From positions 248,001-312,000 of the forward strand of contig NZ_JAFMYW010000004.1 of assembly GCF_017353175.1 (NCBI RefSeq): DNA of 64,000 nucleotides, in the 5' to 3' direction. Positions within the stretch are counted from its first letter, which is position 1; the number at the start of each line of letters is the position of its first letter. This DNA comes from Fibrella forsythiae. GTDB taxonomy: Bacteria > Bacteroidota > Bacteroidia > Cytophagales > Spirosomataceae. Under the pieces are notes generated by a model. The model was not told the origin of the DNA and did not search any database. It worked only from the letters and a program-made list of their open reading frames with translations. Made by a program: the position numbers and the translations under genes. Below, in pieces: positions 36,601-44,129 of the stretch.

Positions 36601-37292
36601 TAGTGACAGCCAGAGGATCCCTTACCTTTTGCGAAGGAACAAACGTAACGCTGGTGACTAACTCAACGCTTCGTACCCTCTGGTCGACGGGCGACTCAAC
36701 GCAAAATTTGGTTGTTTTACAGGCAGGTATCTTCACCGCCCGTGTTCGCGATGCTAACGGATGCGTTTCTCCGAATAGTTTGCCCGTTGCTACAAACACA
36801 CGCCCCCGACCACAAGCGCCACAAATTGCTCAGATAGGTACGTACCTGCTTCAAGCCAGCGGCGCACCTGCCAATGAACGTTATTACTGGCGTCGTGATA
36901 CCGATTCGCTGGCTGTTGCCACATCGCAGTTACGGGTAGCTCAAACGGGCGTGTACAGTGTGCGAACAGCCATTACGTACTCGCCAGCTCTAGTGTGTTT
37001 GTCTGCACCCTCCGCGAACTATACGTACCAGCTGCCCACCGACAATCAGAATATCAGTCTTTACCCGAACCCTAACCCTGACGGTATCTTTTTCATTGAA
37101 ACGCTGGTCGATTTAAGCAATACTGTCATTACCGTTTACACGCTTTCCGGTCAGCAGGTATACCGCACAACCCCTACAGTGCTTGACGGGCGGAAACAGC
37201 TTTCGTTATCAGTGCTGGCTCCGGGTCAGTATCTCATTATGGTTCAATCGGGAGACATTAAAGTAACGAAACGTGTACAAATCGGGCAGTAA
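33678..37292 (+). CDS. Secreted SGNH esterase with Ig-like repeat array and type IX sorting domain
   Basis: 1204 residues from the ATG at 33678 (two upstream codons in frame are TTG and CTC). Signal peptide about 1-22 (ALAQ), N-terminal beta-sandwich, then a SASA/CE6-like esterase domain (about 120-385; GQSNSGQ nucleophile block, LWHQGEAD, VVHFDNPG with the catalytic Asp/His). At least eight Cys-containing Ig-like units (see repeat entry) run from about 454 to 1043, each ending NPLP or similar. The C terminus (about 1120-1204) is a type A sorting domain: YPNPNPDGIFFIE, VYTLSGQQVY, LSVLAPGQYLIMVQSG, KRVQIGQ. It should be exported by the type IX system and anchored at the cell surface; the glycan or ester substrate is unknown. 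Confidence 0.9.
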   Translation: MKQLAFGCLLLFYLLTSFCALAQVQVSFPVSRAVLQRNTANNASVTITGTYSTAVTRVEARVEARNGQGTTTDWQTISSNPQGGVFNGAITVQGGWYNLSVRLMRDNQEVGTQTIERVGVGEVFVIAGQSNSGQIDDNNRRDGESAQDDRVNCVNYRYVPTQYPNDAPIPAFSHLDGPNDIAPRGVGSWCWGRLGDLLAARLNVPVLFFSAAYTGTSVRNWAETAKGERTLSDYEPRFYELKHPYFPLKLALQNYTHMLGVRAVLWHQGEADNQFETTTSQYAERLRTVIDQSRADFGKNVPWVVARASYSDFYSTDQKVIDGQNQVIASSPNTFAGPNTDGIQIPRSRAPLFDVVHFDNPGLREVAAAWDASLNSNFFNNAVPISPAAAPILTVSCAGNNAVTYSVTNYQQVFWESGETGQSITKPAGSTLRAKVKDALGNVYYTPSITIAAAPTIQADGPTRFCVTGSVNLTSSTDQNFVWNNGQSSKTINVTSSGTYSVSIKDASGCTFTSNAITVSINPLPARPTITTEGSLTSCLGDNTTLSAGPAASYKWSNGETTQRITVSQTGSYSLIVADENGCQSPASAIVNATVNPRPDPLSINFSGPTTFCATGSLALNASSAPVYEWSNGQTTPTISVNQSGNYTVRTRNSFNCPSAPSNVVAVTVNPLPVTPIVSSDRATTFCQGDNTVLTVTNTSASGYNWNNGSRTPQLTVTQSGSYSLTISDGNGCVSAPSNVVNILVNPVPATPQVTASGRTIFCANESVTLTSSPEANYEWNSGQSSQSITVAQSGSYSIRTRNQFNCFSERSGPINVTVNPLPAQPTITNERSTTFCQGDNTVLVASPAVAYNWSNGNQSQRLTISQSGNFSLTVSDANGCVSVPSAIVSVVVNPLPETPRLTASSSTTFCANESVTLSSTAEASYIWSTGQTTRSIGVNQSGSYSLRTRNQFNCESAQSNVAVVLVNPLPAAPIVTARGSLTFCEGTNVTLVTNSTLRTLWSTGDSTQNLVVLQAGIFTARVRDANGCVSPNSLPVATNTRPRPQAPQIAQIGTYLLQASGAPANERYYWRRDTDSLAVATSQLRVAQTGVYSVRTAITYSPALVCLSAPSANYTYQLPTDNQNISLYPNPNPDGIFFIETLVDLSNTVITVYTLSGQQVYRTTPTVLDGRKQLSLSVLAPGQYLIMVQSGDIKVTKRVQIGQ
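35037..36807 (+). repeat. Eight tandem Ig-like coding repeats of about 222 bp, alternating in two subtypes
   Basis: Units of about 74 codons each contain a Cys near the start (FC) and one near the end (NC or GC), a central WsnG and an NPLP-type end. From the second unit on they alternate: type B with FCQGDN and SDANGC, type A with FCANES and RTRNQFNC. The pattern B-A-B-A-B-A-B covers 35253-36807 and suggests that the duplicated unit was a pair of about 450 bp. Confidence 0.8.
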
Positions 37293-37312
37293 TAATCACC
37301 GACTGAACACGT

Positions 37313-37346
37313 TAACTTTGTGATCTATTGGCATAATCACCAATAG
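37313..37346 (+). promoter_or_regulatory. -7 box and adjacent palindrome before the third SGNH esterase gene
   Basis: TAACTTTG (37313-37320) fits TAnnTTTG. Right after it CTATTGG (37325-37331) is the inverse of CCAATAG (37340-37346), which would overlap the transcript start. No clear -33 element. The palindrome may be an operator or a 5' hairpin. Confidence 0.4.
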
Positions 37347-37391
37347 CATAGTTGGGTAACTATTACTTCCTTATTACCCACCAACTAACTT

Positions 37392-39605
37392 ATGAACAGT
37401 ACATCTATACGCTGGATTCTTTACGGACTAATAGTTTGCTTATTTACTTCTTCAGCACTGGCTCAAACAGTAGCCACAGGCATAGATGTAACATATCCTG
37501 AAACGCGAGCCGTTTTTCAACGCGACAACGATAACACTAGCACAATTTATGTTTCAGGGTCATACTATCAACCTGTAGATAGCCTTCAGATCCGCCTGGT
37601 TGCGGAAGTAGCGGGCCAGGGGATCAACACCGAGTGGCGAACCCTTCAGAAAGCAGTACAGGGCGGCATTTTTCAGGGAAAGATCAAAGGCACGGGTGGC
37701 TGGTACCGGCTGGAAGTGCAGGCATTCCATAATGGGTCTGTGATAGCCAGCGACGTGGTTCGTAAAGTGGGCATTGGCGAGGTCTTCATTATCACCGGTC
37801 AGTCGAATGCGCAGGGATTTCAGGACTTTGGCGCGGTGGGTGCTGCCGATGACCGAGTAAACTGTGTAAGCTATAATAACATACTTGAGAATTCGCTGGC
37901 AGACCCTCCTGCGCCTGTATTCGAGCAGCTAAGTGCTACCTCCGTGATTGGTATGCGCGGGCAAAGTGCCTGGTGCTGGGGCCGACTTGGCGATCTACTG
38001 GCTCAGCAGTATAACGTACCTGTGCTCTTTATCAATACAGCCTGGGCAGCCACCACTATTCAGAACTGGATCGAAAGCTTCGACGATAAAACAACGAAGA
38101 ACATTTTCGCGCTCGGTACGCCAAATGAAAACATGCCTAAAGGGATGCCTTACGCTAATCTGCGTATTGCACTCCGTTACTACTGTTCATTACAGGGATT
38201 GAGAGCGGTATTATGGCATCAGGGCGAGTTCGACAACTTCCCGCTTCAGACCGAACGTACCGCCTACCGGCAGGCGCTTGAAAGCCTGGTAGCCAAAACC
38301 CGTTTTGATACCAACCGGTATCCAGCCTGGATGTTGGCCCGTGCCTCGCGGACAGGTTTTCCATTACCGAGTTGCATTGCCAAGTGTAAAGGAAACCTAG
38401 ATTGTGAGAAACTATGCGGCGATACCACGTTTGTTTCCGATAAAGTTATTCTGGGCCAGAACGACGTTATAAACTCGTTCAATAACAACGTTTACGCTGG
38501 CCCGTTTACCGACAATATCCAGCCCAACCGACCAGATGGTGTCCACTTCAGGAATGAAGGCCTCATTCAGTTGGCCAATGCGTGGTACCAGAGTATGAGC
38601 CCTGTGTTTTTTGCCAGTTCAATTCCGCTCTTGCCTACCCTGCAGCCAACCGCAACTGTAGCCTGTACCTCGTCAGACAATAGTATCACCGTAAGCCTGC
38701 CTTCAGGCTATAACAGCTATACCTGGCGCACCGGGCAAACAAGCCGCACCCTGACAATCACGCAGCCAGGTCAGTATGAAGCAACGATGAAAGATGCATA
38801 TGGCAATACGTATCTATCGCCGAAAATTGACGTACGTGCCCCCATCCAACCGGTTGTCCCTACTGTTTCTTTGGCTCAACAAGGGAGTGCGGTTGCCGGG
38901 GTACAACAGCAGATATGCGCAGACTCAGTGTTATCGCTCGTAGCCAACGTACCTACACAAGTAGCTGCTCAATGGAGCAACGGTATAAACCAGCGTGTGC
39001 TGAATGCAGGTAGTGCCGGCACATACAGTGTCAGAGGCGTTAATGTATATGGTTGCCGGTCGGCCAGTTCGCCAGGCATTACGCTAACTGTACGTCCTAA
39101 GCTGGTGACACCAACAGTAGAGCAGGCAGGAGTCTACACCTTACAGGCAACGCTGCCCGGCTACCCCAACAACGAGCAGTTCGACTGGCGGCGTGGCACA
39201 ACTCTACTGAACAATCAGAATGGGCCCGTGGCCAAAGCCGTAATTTCAGGTACGTATTCAGCTCGGGCAAAAGCAACGTTTACCCTGGCTGGTGCGCCAA
39301 ACCTGACCTGCTATTCCAACTTCTCGAGCGGGATTCCCTTCGTGTCATCCGAAAACTCGGAAGGACTCAGCGTATACCCGAATCCTGCGGTGAATGGTTA
39401 CATAGCAGTTGAGACAGTAGAGAACCTGCAAAACGTTGATCTAACCGTACACACACTGGCTGGCCAGCTGGTTTATTCAGCTAAAGTTCCTTCGTTCGAT
39501 GAGCGAAAGCTCATCAACATAGCTGGCTTAACGTCAGGGCAGTATATTGTTCGTTTAAAAACAGCAGGCTTCAACGTAGCACGTCGTGTTCTTATTCTTC
39601 AGTAA
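37392..39605 (+). CDS. Secreted SGNH esterase with type IX sorting domain
   Basis: 737 residues, paralogue of the gene just upstream. Signal peptide about 1-25 (ALAQ); beta-sandwich (TYPETRAVFQRDNDN); esterase domain with GQSNAQG, LWHQGEFD and PDGVHFRNEGL (Asp/His of the triad). A Cys-rich insert (CIAKCKGNLDCEKLCGD, about 333-349) is not in the paralogues. Two divergent Ig-like units (about 425-630) are followed by a C-terminal sorting domain (about 655-737; VYPNPAVNGYI, VHTLAGQLVY, LTSGQYIVRLKTAG). Exported by the type IX route. It lies 100 bases after the larger paralogue and ahead of nuoA. Confidence 0.9.
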   Translation: MNSTSIRWILYGLIVCLFTSSALAQTVATGIDVTYPETRAVFQRDNDNTSTIYVSGSYYQPVDSLQIRLVAEVAGQGINTEWRTLQKAVQGGIFQGKIKGTGGWYRLEVQAFHNGSVIASDVVRKVGIGEVFIITGQSNAQGFQDFGAVGAADDRVNCVSYNNILENSLADPPAPVFEQLSATSVIGMRGQSAWCWGRLGDLLAQQYNVPVLFINTAWAATTIQNWIESFDDKTTKNIFALGTPNENMPKGMPYANLRIALRYYCSLQGLRAVLWHQGEFDNFPLQTERTAYRQALESLVAKTRFDTNRYPAWMLARASRTGFPLPSCIAKCKGNLDCEKLCGDTTFVSDKVILGQNDVINSFNNNVYAGPFTDNIQPNRPDGVHFRNEGLIQLANAWYQSMSPVFFASSIPLLPTLQPTATVACTSSDNSITVSLPSGYNSYTWRTGQTSRTLTITQPGQYEATMKDAYGNTYLSPKIDVRAPIQPVVPTVSLAQQGSAVAGVQQQICADSVLSLVANVPTQVAAQWSNGINQRVLNAGSAGTYSVRGVNVYGCRSASSPGITLTVRPKLVTPTVEQAGVYTLQATLPGYPNNEQFDWRRGTTLLNNQNGPVAKAVISGTYSARAKATFTLAGAPNLTCYSNFSSGIPFVSSENSEGLSVYPNPAVNGYIAVETVENLQNVDLTVHTLAGQLVYSAKVPSFDERKLINIAGLTSGQYIVRLKTAGFNVARRVLILQ

Positions 39606-39651
39606 GCTGTTTTATGCCTAACTTGCAGACGTATTAAAGCCCGTTCAACGC

Positions 39652-40026
39652 ATGAACACTGCATCTTACTTACCCTCCGATTACATACCTATCTTTATTC
39701 AGCTGGCGCTGGCTTTAGGGTTCATCATCACAACGATGCTCGTTACCCATAGTATCGGTCCGAAACGACATAGCCAGAAGAAAGATGACCCGTTTGAGTG
39801 TGGTATTCCAGCACAGGGTGATGCCCGCGCCCCAATTTCAATCAAGTATTTCCTGATCGCCATTCTATTCGTTTTATTCGACGTAGAAGTAATCTTTTTG
39901 TATCCGTGGGCTGTTAACTTTCTAAAGCTAGGTACCGCCGGATTCATTCAGATGATCCTTTTTATGGGCCTGCTGCTGGCTGGCTTCTACTATGTAATTC
40001 GGAAAGGCGTTTTGAATTGGGAATAA
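39652..40026 (+). CDS. nuoA: NADH-quinone oxidoreductase subunit A
   Basis: 124 residues with three membrane helices (about 12-34, 68-88, 95-115). Typical NuoA features: DPFECGIPAQGDAR loop and FDVEVIFLYPWAV in the second helix. It belongs to the membrane arm of complex I near the quinone site. First gene of the nuo cluster; the next gene, nuoB, follows after 75 bases. Confidence 0.95.
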   Translation: MNTASYLPSDYIPIFIQLALALGFIITTMLVTHSIGPKRHSQKKDDPFECGIPAQGDARAPISIKYFLIAILFVLFDVEVIFLYPWAVNFLKLGTAGFIQMILFMGLLLAGFYYVIRKGVLNWE

Positions 40027-40101
40027 ACCAGGGTAGGTAGATGACGTTTTTGAGCTATTCGTGCTGAAACCGTCTACAGGCCCCTTCGAACAAAAAAGAT
40101 T

Positions 40102-40647
40102 ATGTCATCATCTGTCAAGATGGTAGAGTCTCCAGAAGGCCATGAAGGCTCAGGATTCTTTGCTACTTCGCTCGATAAAGTTGTTGGTATGGCCCGGGCT
40201 AACTCGCTCTGGCCTTTACCATTTGCCACCTCTTGCTGTGGCATTGAATTCATGGCCACGATGGGGTCACACTACGATATTTCCCGGTTTGGTTCTGAAC
40301 GGCCTAGCTTCTCGCCGCGGCAGGCCGACCTGCTGATGGTGATGGGGACGATTGCCAAGAAAATGGCGCCGATCGTAAAACAGGTATACCTTCAGATGGC
40401 CGAACCCCGCTGGGTGATGGCAATGGGGGCCTGCGCCAGTAGCGGTGGCATTTTTGATACCTATAGTGTCTTGCAGGGAATTGACCGTATTATCCCGGTG
40501 GACGTGTATGTTCCCGGTTGCCCACCCCGCCCCGAGCAAGTCATTGAAGGCCTGATGCAAATTCAGGAAATGGCTCGTAATGAATCGACCCGCCGCCGTA
40601 ACACAGACGAGTATCAATTGCTATTGAATTCGTACGGCATTCAATAG
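40102..40647 (+). CDS. nuoB: NADH-quinone oxidoreductase subunit B
   Basis: 181 residues. Carries the N2 4Fe-4S cluster ligands: the tandem Cys pair in TSCCGIEF, the Cys in GACASSGG and the Cys in [10 protein letters not shown]2 is the last cluster in the electron path and hands electrons to quinone. The quinone-site region [14 protein letters not shown] follows the Cys pair. Short positively charged C terminus (ESTRRRN). Confidence 0.96.
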   Translation: MSSSVKMVESPEGHEGSGFFATSLDKVVGMARANSLWPLPFATSCCGIEFMATMGSHYDISRFGSERPSFSPRQADLLMVMGTIAKKMAPIVKQVYLQMAEPRWVMAMGACASSGGIFDTYSVLQGIDRIIPVDVYVPGCPPRPEQVIEGLMQIQEMARNESTRRRNTDEYQLLLNSYGIQ

Positions 40648-40677
40648 TCTCTTGTATCTCTCTAAAATCCCATTCCT

Positions 40678-41178
40678 ATGCTCACTAACCAGGCCGTAGC
40701 CGAAGACCTGATTAAGCAGTTTGGTGCAGCCGTGTACGACTTTGATGAGCCTTTCGGCCTCCTTACGTTGTCGGCATCACGGGAGCAGATTGTTCCTATC
40801 CTGCTTTATTTAAAAGATCACAAAACGTACCAAATCAACTTTCTGACTGATATCACGGGCGTTCATTATCCTGATGAGCCAGGCCGCGAGTTCTGTGTTG
40901 TTTACCACGCACACAGTATGGTTGAAAACTTCCGGGTACGTATAAAGGTGTTTCTGGCAGAGGCTGATCTCCACATTCCAAGCATGACGGTATTATATGC
41001 CTCCGCCAATTGGATGGAACGGGAAACGTTCGATTTTTTCGGGATTCAATTCGATGGCCATCCCAACCTGACCCGAATCCTGAATATGGAAGAAATGGAT
41101 TATTTCCCGATGCGCAAACAGTATCCGCTGGAAGATGGTACCCGGGAAGATAAAATTGATGCGTTGTTTGGACGATAA
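40678..41178 (+). CDS. nuoC: NADH-quinone oxidoreductase subunit C
   Basis: 166 residues, a separate NuoC (not fused to NuoD). The family signature ERETFDFFGIQFDGHPNLTRIL is at about residues 104-125, and YPLEDGTRED at the C-terminal end. It is part of the hydrophilic arm next to NuoD. The gap to nuoD is occupied by a long inverted repeat. Confidence 0.95.
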   Translation: MLTNQAVAEDLIKQFGAAVYDFDEPFGLLTLSASREQIVPILLYLKDHKTYQINFLTDITGVHYPDEPGREFCVVYHAHSMVENFRVRIKVFLAEADLHIPSMTVLYASANWMERETFDFFGIQFDGHPNLTRILNMEEMDYFPMRKQYPLEDGTREDKIDALFGR

Positions 41179-41185
41179 ACTAAAG

Positions 41186-41274
41186 CAGTTGTCAGTTTGC
41201 TGTTTCCCGTTTGCTGTTGTGTTACCGGCGATTAGCAGCGCAACAGTAAACGGGAAACAGCAAACTGACAACTG
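41186..41274. repeat. 34-bp inverted repeat with 7-bp words between nuoC and nuoD
   Basis: The arms 41186-41219 and 41241-41274 are reverse complements over 34 bases with one mismatch, around a 21-base loop. Each arm reads as five near copies of a 7-base word (CAGTTGT, CAGTTTG, CTGTTTC, CCGTTTG, CTGTTG). It starts 7 bases after the nuoC stop and ends 8 bases before the nuoD ATG. No T run follows, so it is not a standard terminator. Confidence 0.9.
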
Positions 41275-41282
41275 AATTTGTT

Positions 41283-42527
41283 ATGACCACTGAAGATCTG
41301 AGTATAGACGCCGTTGGCGCACGTAATACCCCGGCCACCCCAGAAGGTCCTATTCAGTACGTCAATGAGTTGACGACGCTGAACCTGGGCCCTACGCACC
41401 CGGCCACACACGGAATTTTCCAGAACATCCTGCAAATGGATGGTGAGAAAATAGTGTCGGGTGAACAAACGATTGGTTATATCCACCGGGCATTCGAAAA
41501 AATTGCAGAGAGACGGCCCTTTTACCAGATAACGACGCTCACCGACCGGATGAACTACTGTTCATCGCCAATCAACAACCTTGGCTGGATGATGACCGTT
41601 GAGAAGCTACTGGGCGTACAAACTCCTAAACGGGCCGACTACATACGGGTAATTATGATGGAGCTGGCCCGTATTTCGGACCACCTTATCTGTAATGGCA
41701 TCCTTGGGGTAGACACCGGTGCTTTTACCGGCTTCCTATACCTGTTCGAAGAGCGGGAAAACATCTACGAGATCTACGAGGAGATGTGCGGTGCCCGCCT
41801 TACCACTAACATGGGGCGTATTGGCGGTATGGAGCGAGATCTCTCAGCCGAGGCTATCCGTAAGATCCGTAAGTTCCTGAAAGATTTTCCGCCGGTCATG
41901 AAAGAGTTTGAAAAGCTCTTTAACCGGAACCGGATCTTTATGGACCGTGTGGTCGACGTAGGCCCGATTACGGCCGAACGAGCGCTTAGTTACGGATTTA
42001 CCGGACCAAACCTGCGTGCGGCTGGCGTTGACTATGATGTACGGGCGATGAATCCGTACTCATCGTACGAAGATTTTGAGTTCGAGATCCCCGTTGGTGA
42101 GAACGGCGATACGTACGACCGGTTTATGGTGCGTAATGAGGAAATCTGGCAGAGCTTGCGCATTGTTGAGCAGGCCCTGGACAAATTACCTGATGGCCCC
42201 TACTATGCCGATGCACCGGAGTACTACCTGCCTCCGAAGCAGGAAGTATACAAAAATATGGAAGCCCTGATCTACCATTTCAAAATTGTGATGGGCGAGA
42301 TCGATGCGCCGGTTGGTGAAGTCTATCATGCTGTAGAAGGTGGCAACGGCGAATTGGGTTTCTACCTGATCAGTGATGGAGGTCGTGCGCCTTACCGGTT
42401 ACACTTCCGTCGGCCAAGTTTTATTTATTACCAGGCATTCCCGGAAATGTGTAAAGGCACAACCCTGTCAGATGCCATCGTGATTATGAGTAGCCTGAAC
42501 GTAATTGCAGGTGAATTAGACGCTTAG
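41283..42527 (+). CDS. nuoD: NADH-quinone oxidoreductase subunit D
   Basis: 414 residues. Typical sequence: LNLGPTHPATHG near residue 40 (quinone-binding His), IGYIHRAFEKIAE, LARISDHLICNG, GAFTGFLYLFEERE, and a C terminus ending VIAGELDA. It forms the quinone pocket with NuoB. It has an N-terminal extension of about 25 residues before the core, as seen in related bacteria. nuoE begins 10 bases after the stop. Confidence 0.96.
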   Translation: MTTEDLSIDAVGARNTPATPEGPIQYVNELTTLNLGPTHPATHGIFQNILQMDGEKIVSGEQTIGYIHRAFEKIAERRPFYQITTLTDRMNYCSSPINNLGWMMTVEKLLGVQTPKRADYIRVIMMELARISDHLICNGILGVDTGAFTGFLYLFEERENIYEIYEEMCGARLTTNMGRIGGMERDLSAEAIRKIRKFLKDFPPVMKEFEKLFNRNRIFMDRVVDVGPITAERALSYGFTGPNLRAAGVDYDVRAMNPYSSYEDFEFEIPVGENGDTYDRFMVRNEEIWQSLRIVEQALDKLPDGPYYADAPEYYLPPKQEVYKNMEALIYHFKIVMGEIDAPVGEVYHAVEGGNGELGFYLISDGGRAPYRLHFRRPSFIYYQAFPEMCKGTTLSDAIVIMSSLNVIAGELDA

Positions 42528-42537
42528 ATCCTTATTC

Positions 42538-43038
42538 ATGACCACCGAAGCGAAACCTACTATTGCCTTTACGCCAGAGCGGCTGACGCTGGCAAAGGAA
42601 ATTATTGCCCGCTACCCGGCTGGCAAACAAAAATCGGCTCTGTTGCCACTACTCCATCTGCTCCAGGAGCAGGAGGGCTGGACTAGCCCGGAGGGAATGG
42701 ATATGGTGGCCAGTTTGCTCGATATTCAGCCTATTGAGGTGTTTGAAGTGGCTTCCTTCTATACAATGTACCACTTGGATCCAGTTGGCAAGCACGTTAT
42801 TGAATATTGCCGGACAGGCCCTTGCTGCCTGATGGGTGGTGAAGAAGTGTATGCCCATTTAAAGCAAACACTTGGCATAGAAGCGGGGCAAACTACCGCT
42901 GATGGACTGTTTACCGTGAAAGAAGTAGAGTGCCTGGCTGCTTGTGGCATGGGTCCCGTTTTTCAGATCCGGGAACAGTACTACACGCACCTGACTAATG
43001 AGCGCGTTGATGAGATCATCCGCGACCTGAGTGCCTGA
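42538..43038 (+). CDS. nuoE: NADH-quinone oxidoreductase subunit E
   Basis: 166 residues, thioredoxin-like. The 2Fe-2S ligands are CRTGPC (C-x4-C) and CLAAC (C-x3-C) in VECLAACGMGPV. It pairs with NuoF at the NADH end. It is followed, 28 bases later and in the same direction, by a dioxygenase gene that is not normally part of nuo. Confidence 0.95.
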   Translation: MTTEAKPTIAFTPERLTLAKEIIARYPAGKQKSALLPLLHLLQEQEGWTSPEGMDMVASLLDIQPIEVFEVASFYTMYHLDPVGKHVIEYCRTGPCCLMGGEEVYAHLKQTLGIEAGQTTADGLFTVKEVECLAACGMGPVFQIREQYYTHLTNERVDEIIRDLSA

Positions 43039-43066
43039 TAGCTTGACACTAAACTGACAGTGATAC

Positions 43067-44098
43067 ATGGAGAGTAAGTTTAAAGACAGACTACGCCGGT
43101 TATACCGGATGGCCAAGCATAAGCTGAATGACCCGCAGCGTGATTTCGACGTCGCTACGTTACCATGGATTGATCTTCCAGGTGCCGACATTGACGCGTT
43201 TCTGGCTACATACAAGACGCCGTCTGACTTTCCATATGATCTAAAGTCTCTATTGACCCAATGGCGCGACCAGGGGTACGTTATTCTGGAAGGCGCTTTG
43301 CCAATCAGTTGGGTAGATGGCCTTTGGCAGGAGGTTGAAACAACCATTGATCAACACGAACAACATTCGTTGAAAGCGTCGGTCTACCAGTTTAATGACA
43401 AGAAGGAAACACCGATAAAGGACGTACCCAAAGAAAAACTGGCTGGTATTGGCGCTCGCTTACTGGAGTATCATAACTCGTCGGTAGCGGCTAAAAAGGT
43501 CATGACGCACCGGCATATAGCTACTTTTCTGGATGCCGTTTTTCATGAGCCCGTCTGTGTCTTACAAAGTTTGATTTTTAAATACGGTAGTCAGCAGGAT
43601 ACGCACCAGGATTTTCCCTGGGTACGTTCTAAAATTGCCTCTCATTTAGCTGCCGCCTGGATTCCGCTTGAAGATGTGCATATAGATGCGGGTCCACTCT
43701 ATTATTACCCAGGTTCGCACCGTATGCCTAAGTTTGATTTCGGCACAGGTATCCTGCATCAGGTAGACTCTTTTTATTCGCCTGAAGAGTTTTCAGTTTA
43801 TCTCGACAAAACCTGTGCGAAACTCGGTATTCCACAGAAAACACTATTGCTCAAAAAGGGTGATCTGCTGCTCTGGCATGGCGGGCTGGCTCACGGAGGT
43901 AACCGAATCGGCGACGCGACGCTCACTCGTAAATCATTTGTTTGCCATTATTCTACGGTCCGTTCTTACTCAAGACACCGATTTGAAGCACCAGAGGTCG
44001 ACAAATCTGCGGCAACTTATTACAATGATATTACCATTTATGTAAACCCCGAAAATGCAGCCGAGGAGGATAAGTTGGCGGGGGGAGCTGCCTGGTAA
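43067..44098 (+). CDS. Phytanoyl-CoA dioxygenase family protein (Fe(II)/2-oxoglutarate)
   Basis: 343 residues, cytoplasmic. A double-stranded beta-helix with the facial triad is visible: His180 and Asp182 in THQDFPW and a distal His in HGGLAHGGNR; the Arg after it (TLTRKSF) may bind 2-oxoglutarate. Also typical are AAWIPLEDVHIDAGPLYYYPGSHR and a basic N terminus. Such enzymes hydroxylate small molecules; the substrate is unknown. The gene is set between nuoE and nuoF with gaps of 28 and 31 bases, so it is probably co-transcribed with complex I genes. No relation of PhyH proteins to complex I is known to me. Confidence 0.88.
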   Translation: MESKFKDRLRRLYRMAKHKLNDPQRDFDVATLPWIDLPGADIDAFLATYKTPSDFPYDLKSLLTQWRDQGYVILEGALPISWVDGLWQEVETTIDQHEQHSLKASVYQFNDKKETPIKDVPKEKLAGIGARLLEYHNSSVAAKKVMTHRHIATFLDAVFHEPVCVLQSLIFKYGSQQDTHQDFPWVRSKIASHLAAAWIPLEDVHIDAGPLYYYPGSHRMPKFDFGTGILHQVDSFYSPEEFSVYLDKTCAKLGIPQKTLLLKKGDLLLWHGGLAHGGNRIGDATLTRKSFVCHYSTVRSYSRHRFEAPEVDKSAATYYNDITIYVNPENAAEEDKLAGGAAW

Positions 44099-44129
44099 CC
44101 ATTTTTCATCGATCCTATAAACCTTTAGT

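Noticed and set aside
35037-36807. Possible CRISPR-like or minisatellite array
   Set aside because: The repeat is in frame, about 222 bp long, diverged at DNA level and encodes Ig-like domains; there are no spacers.
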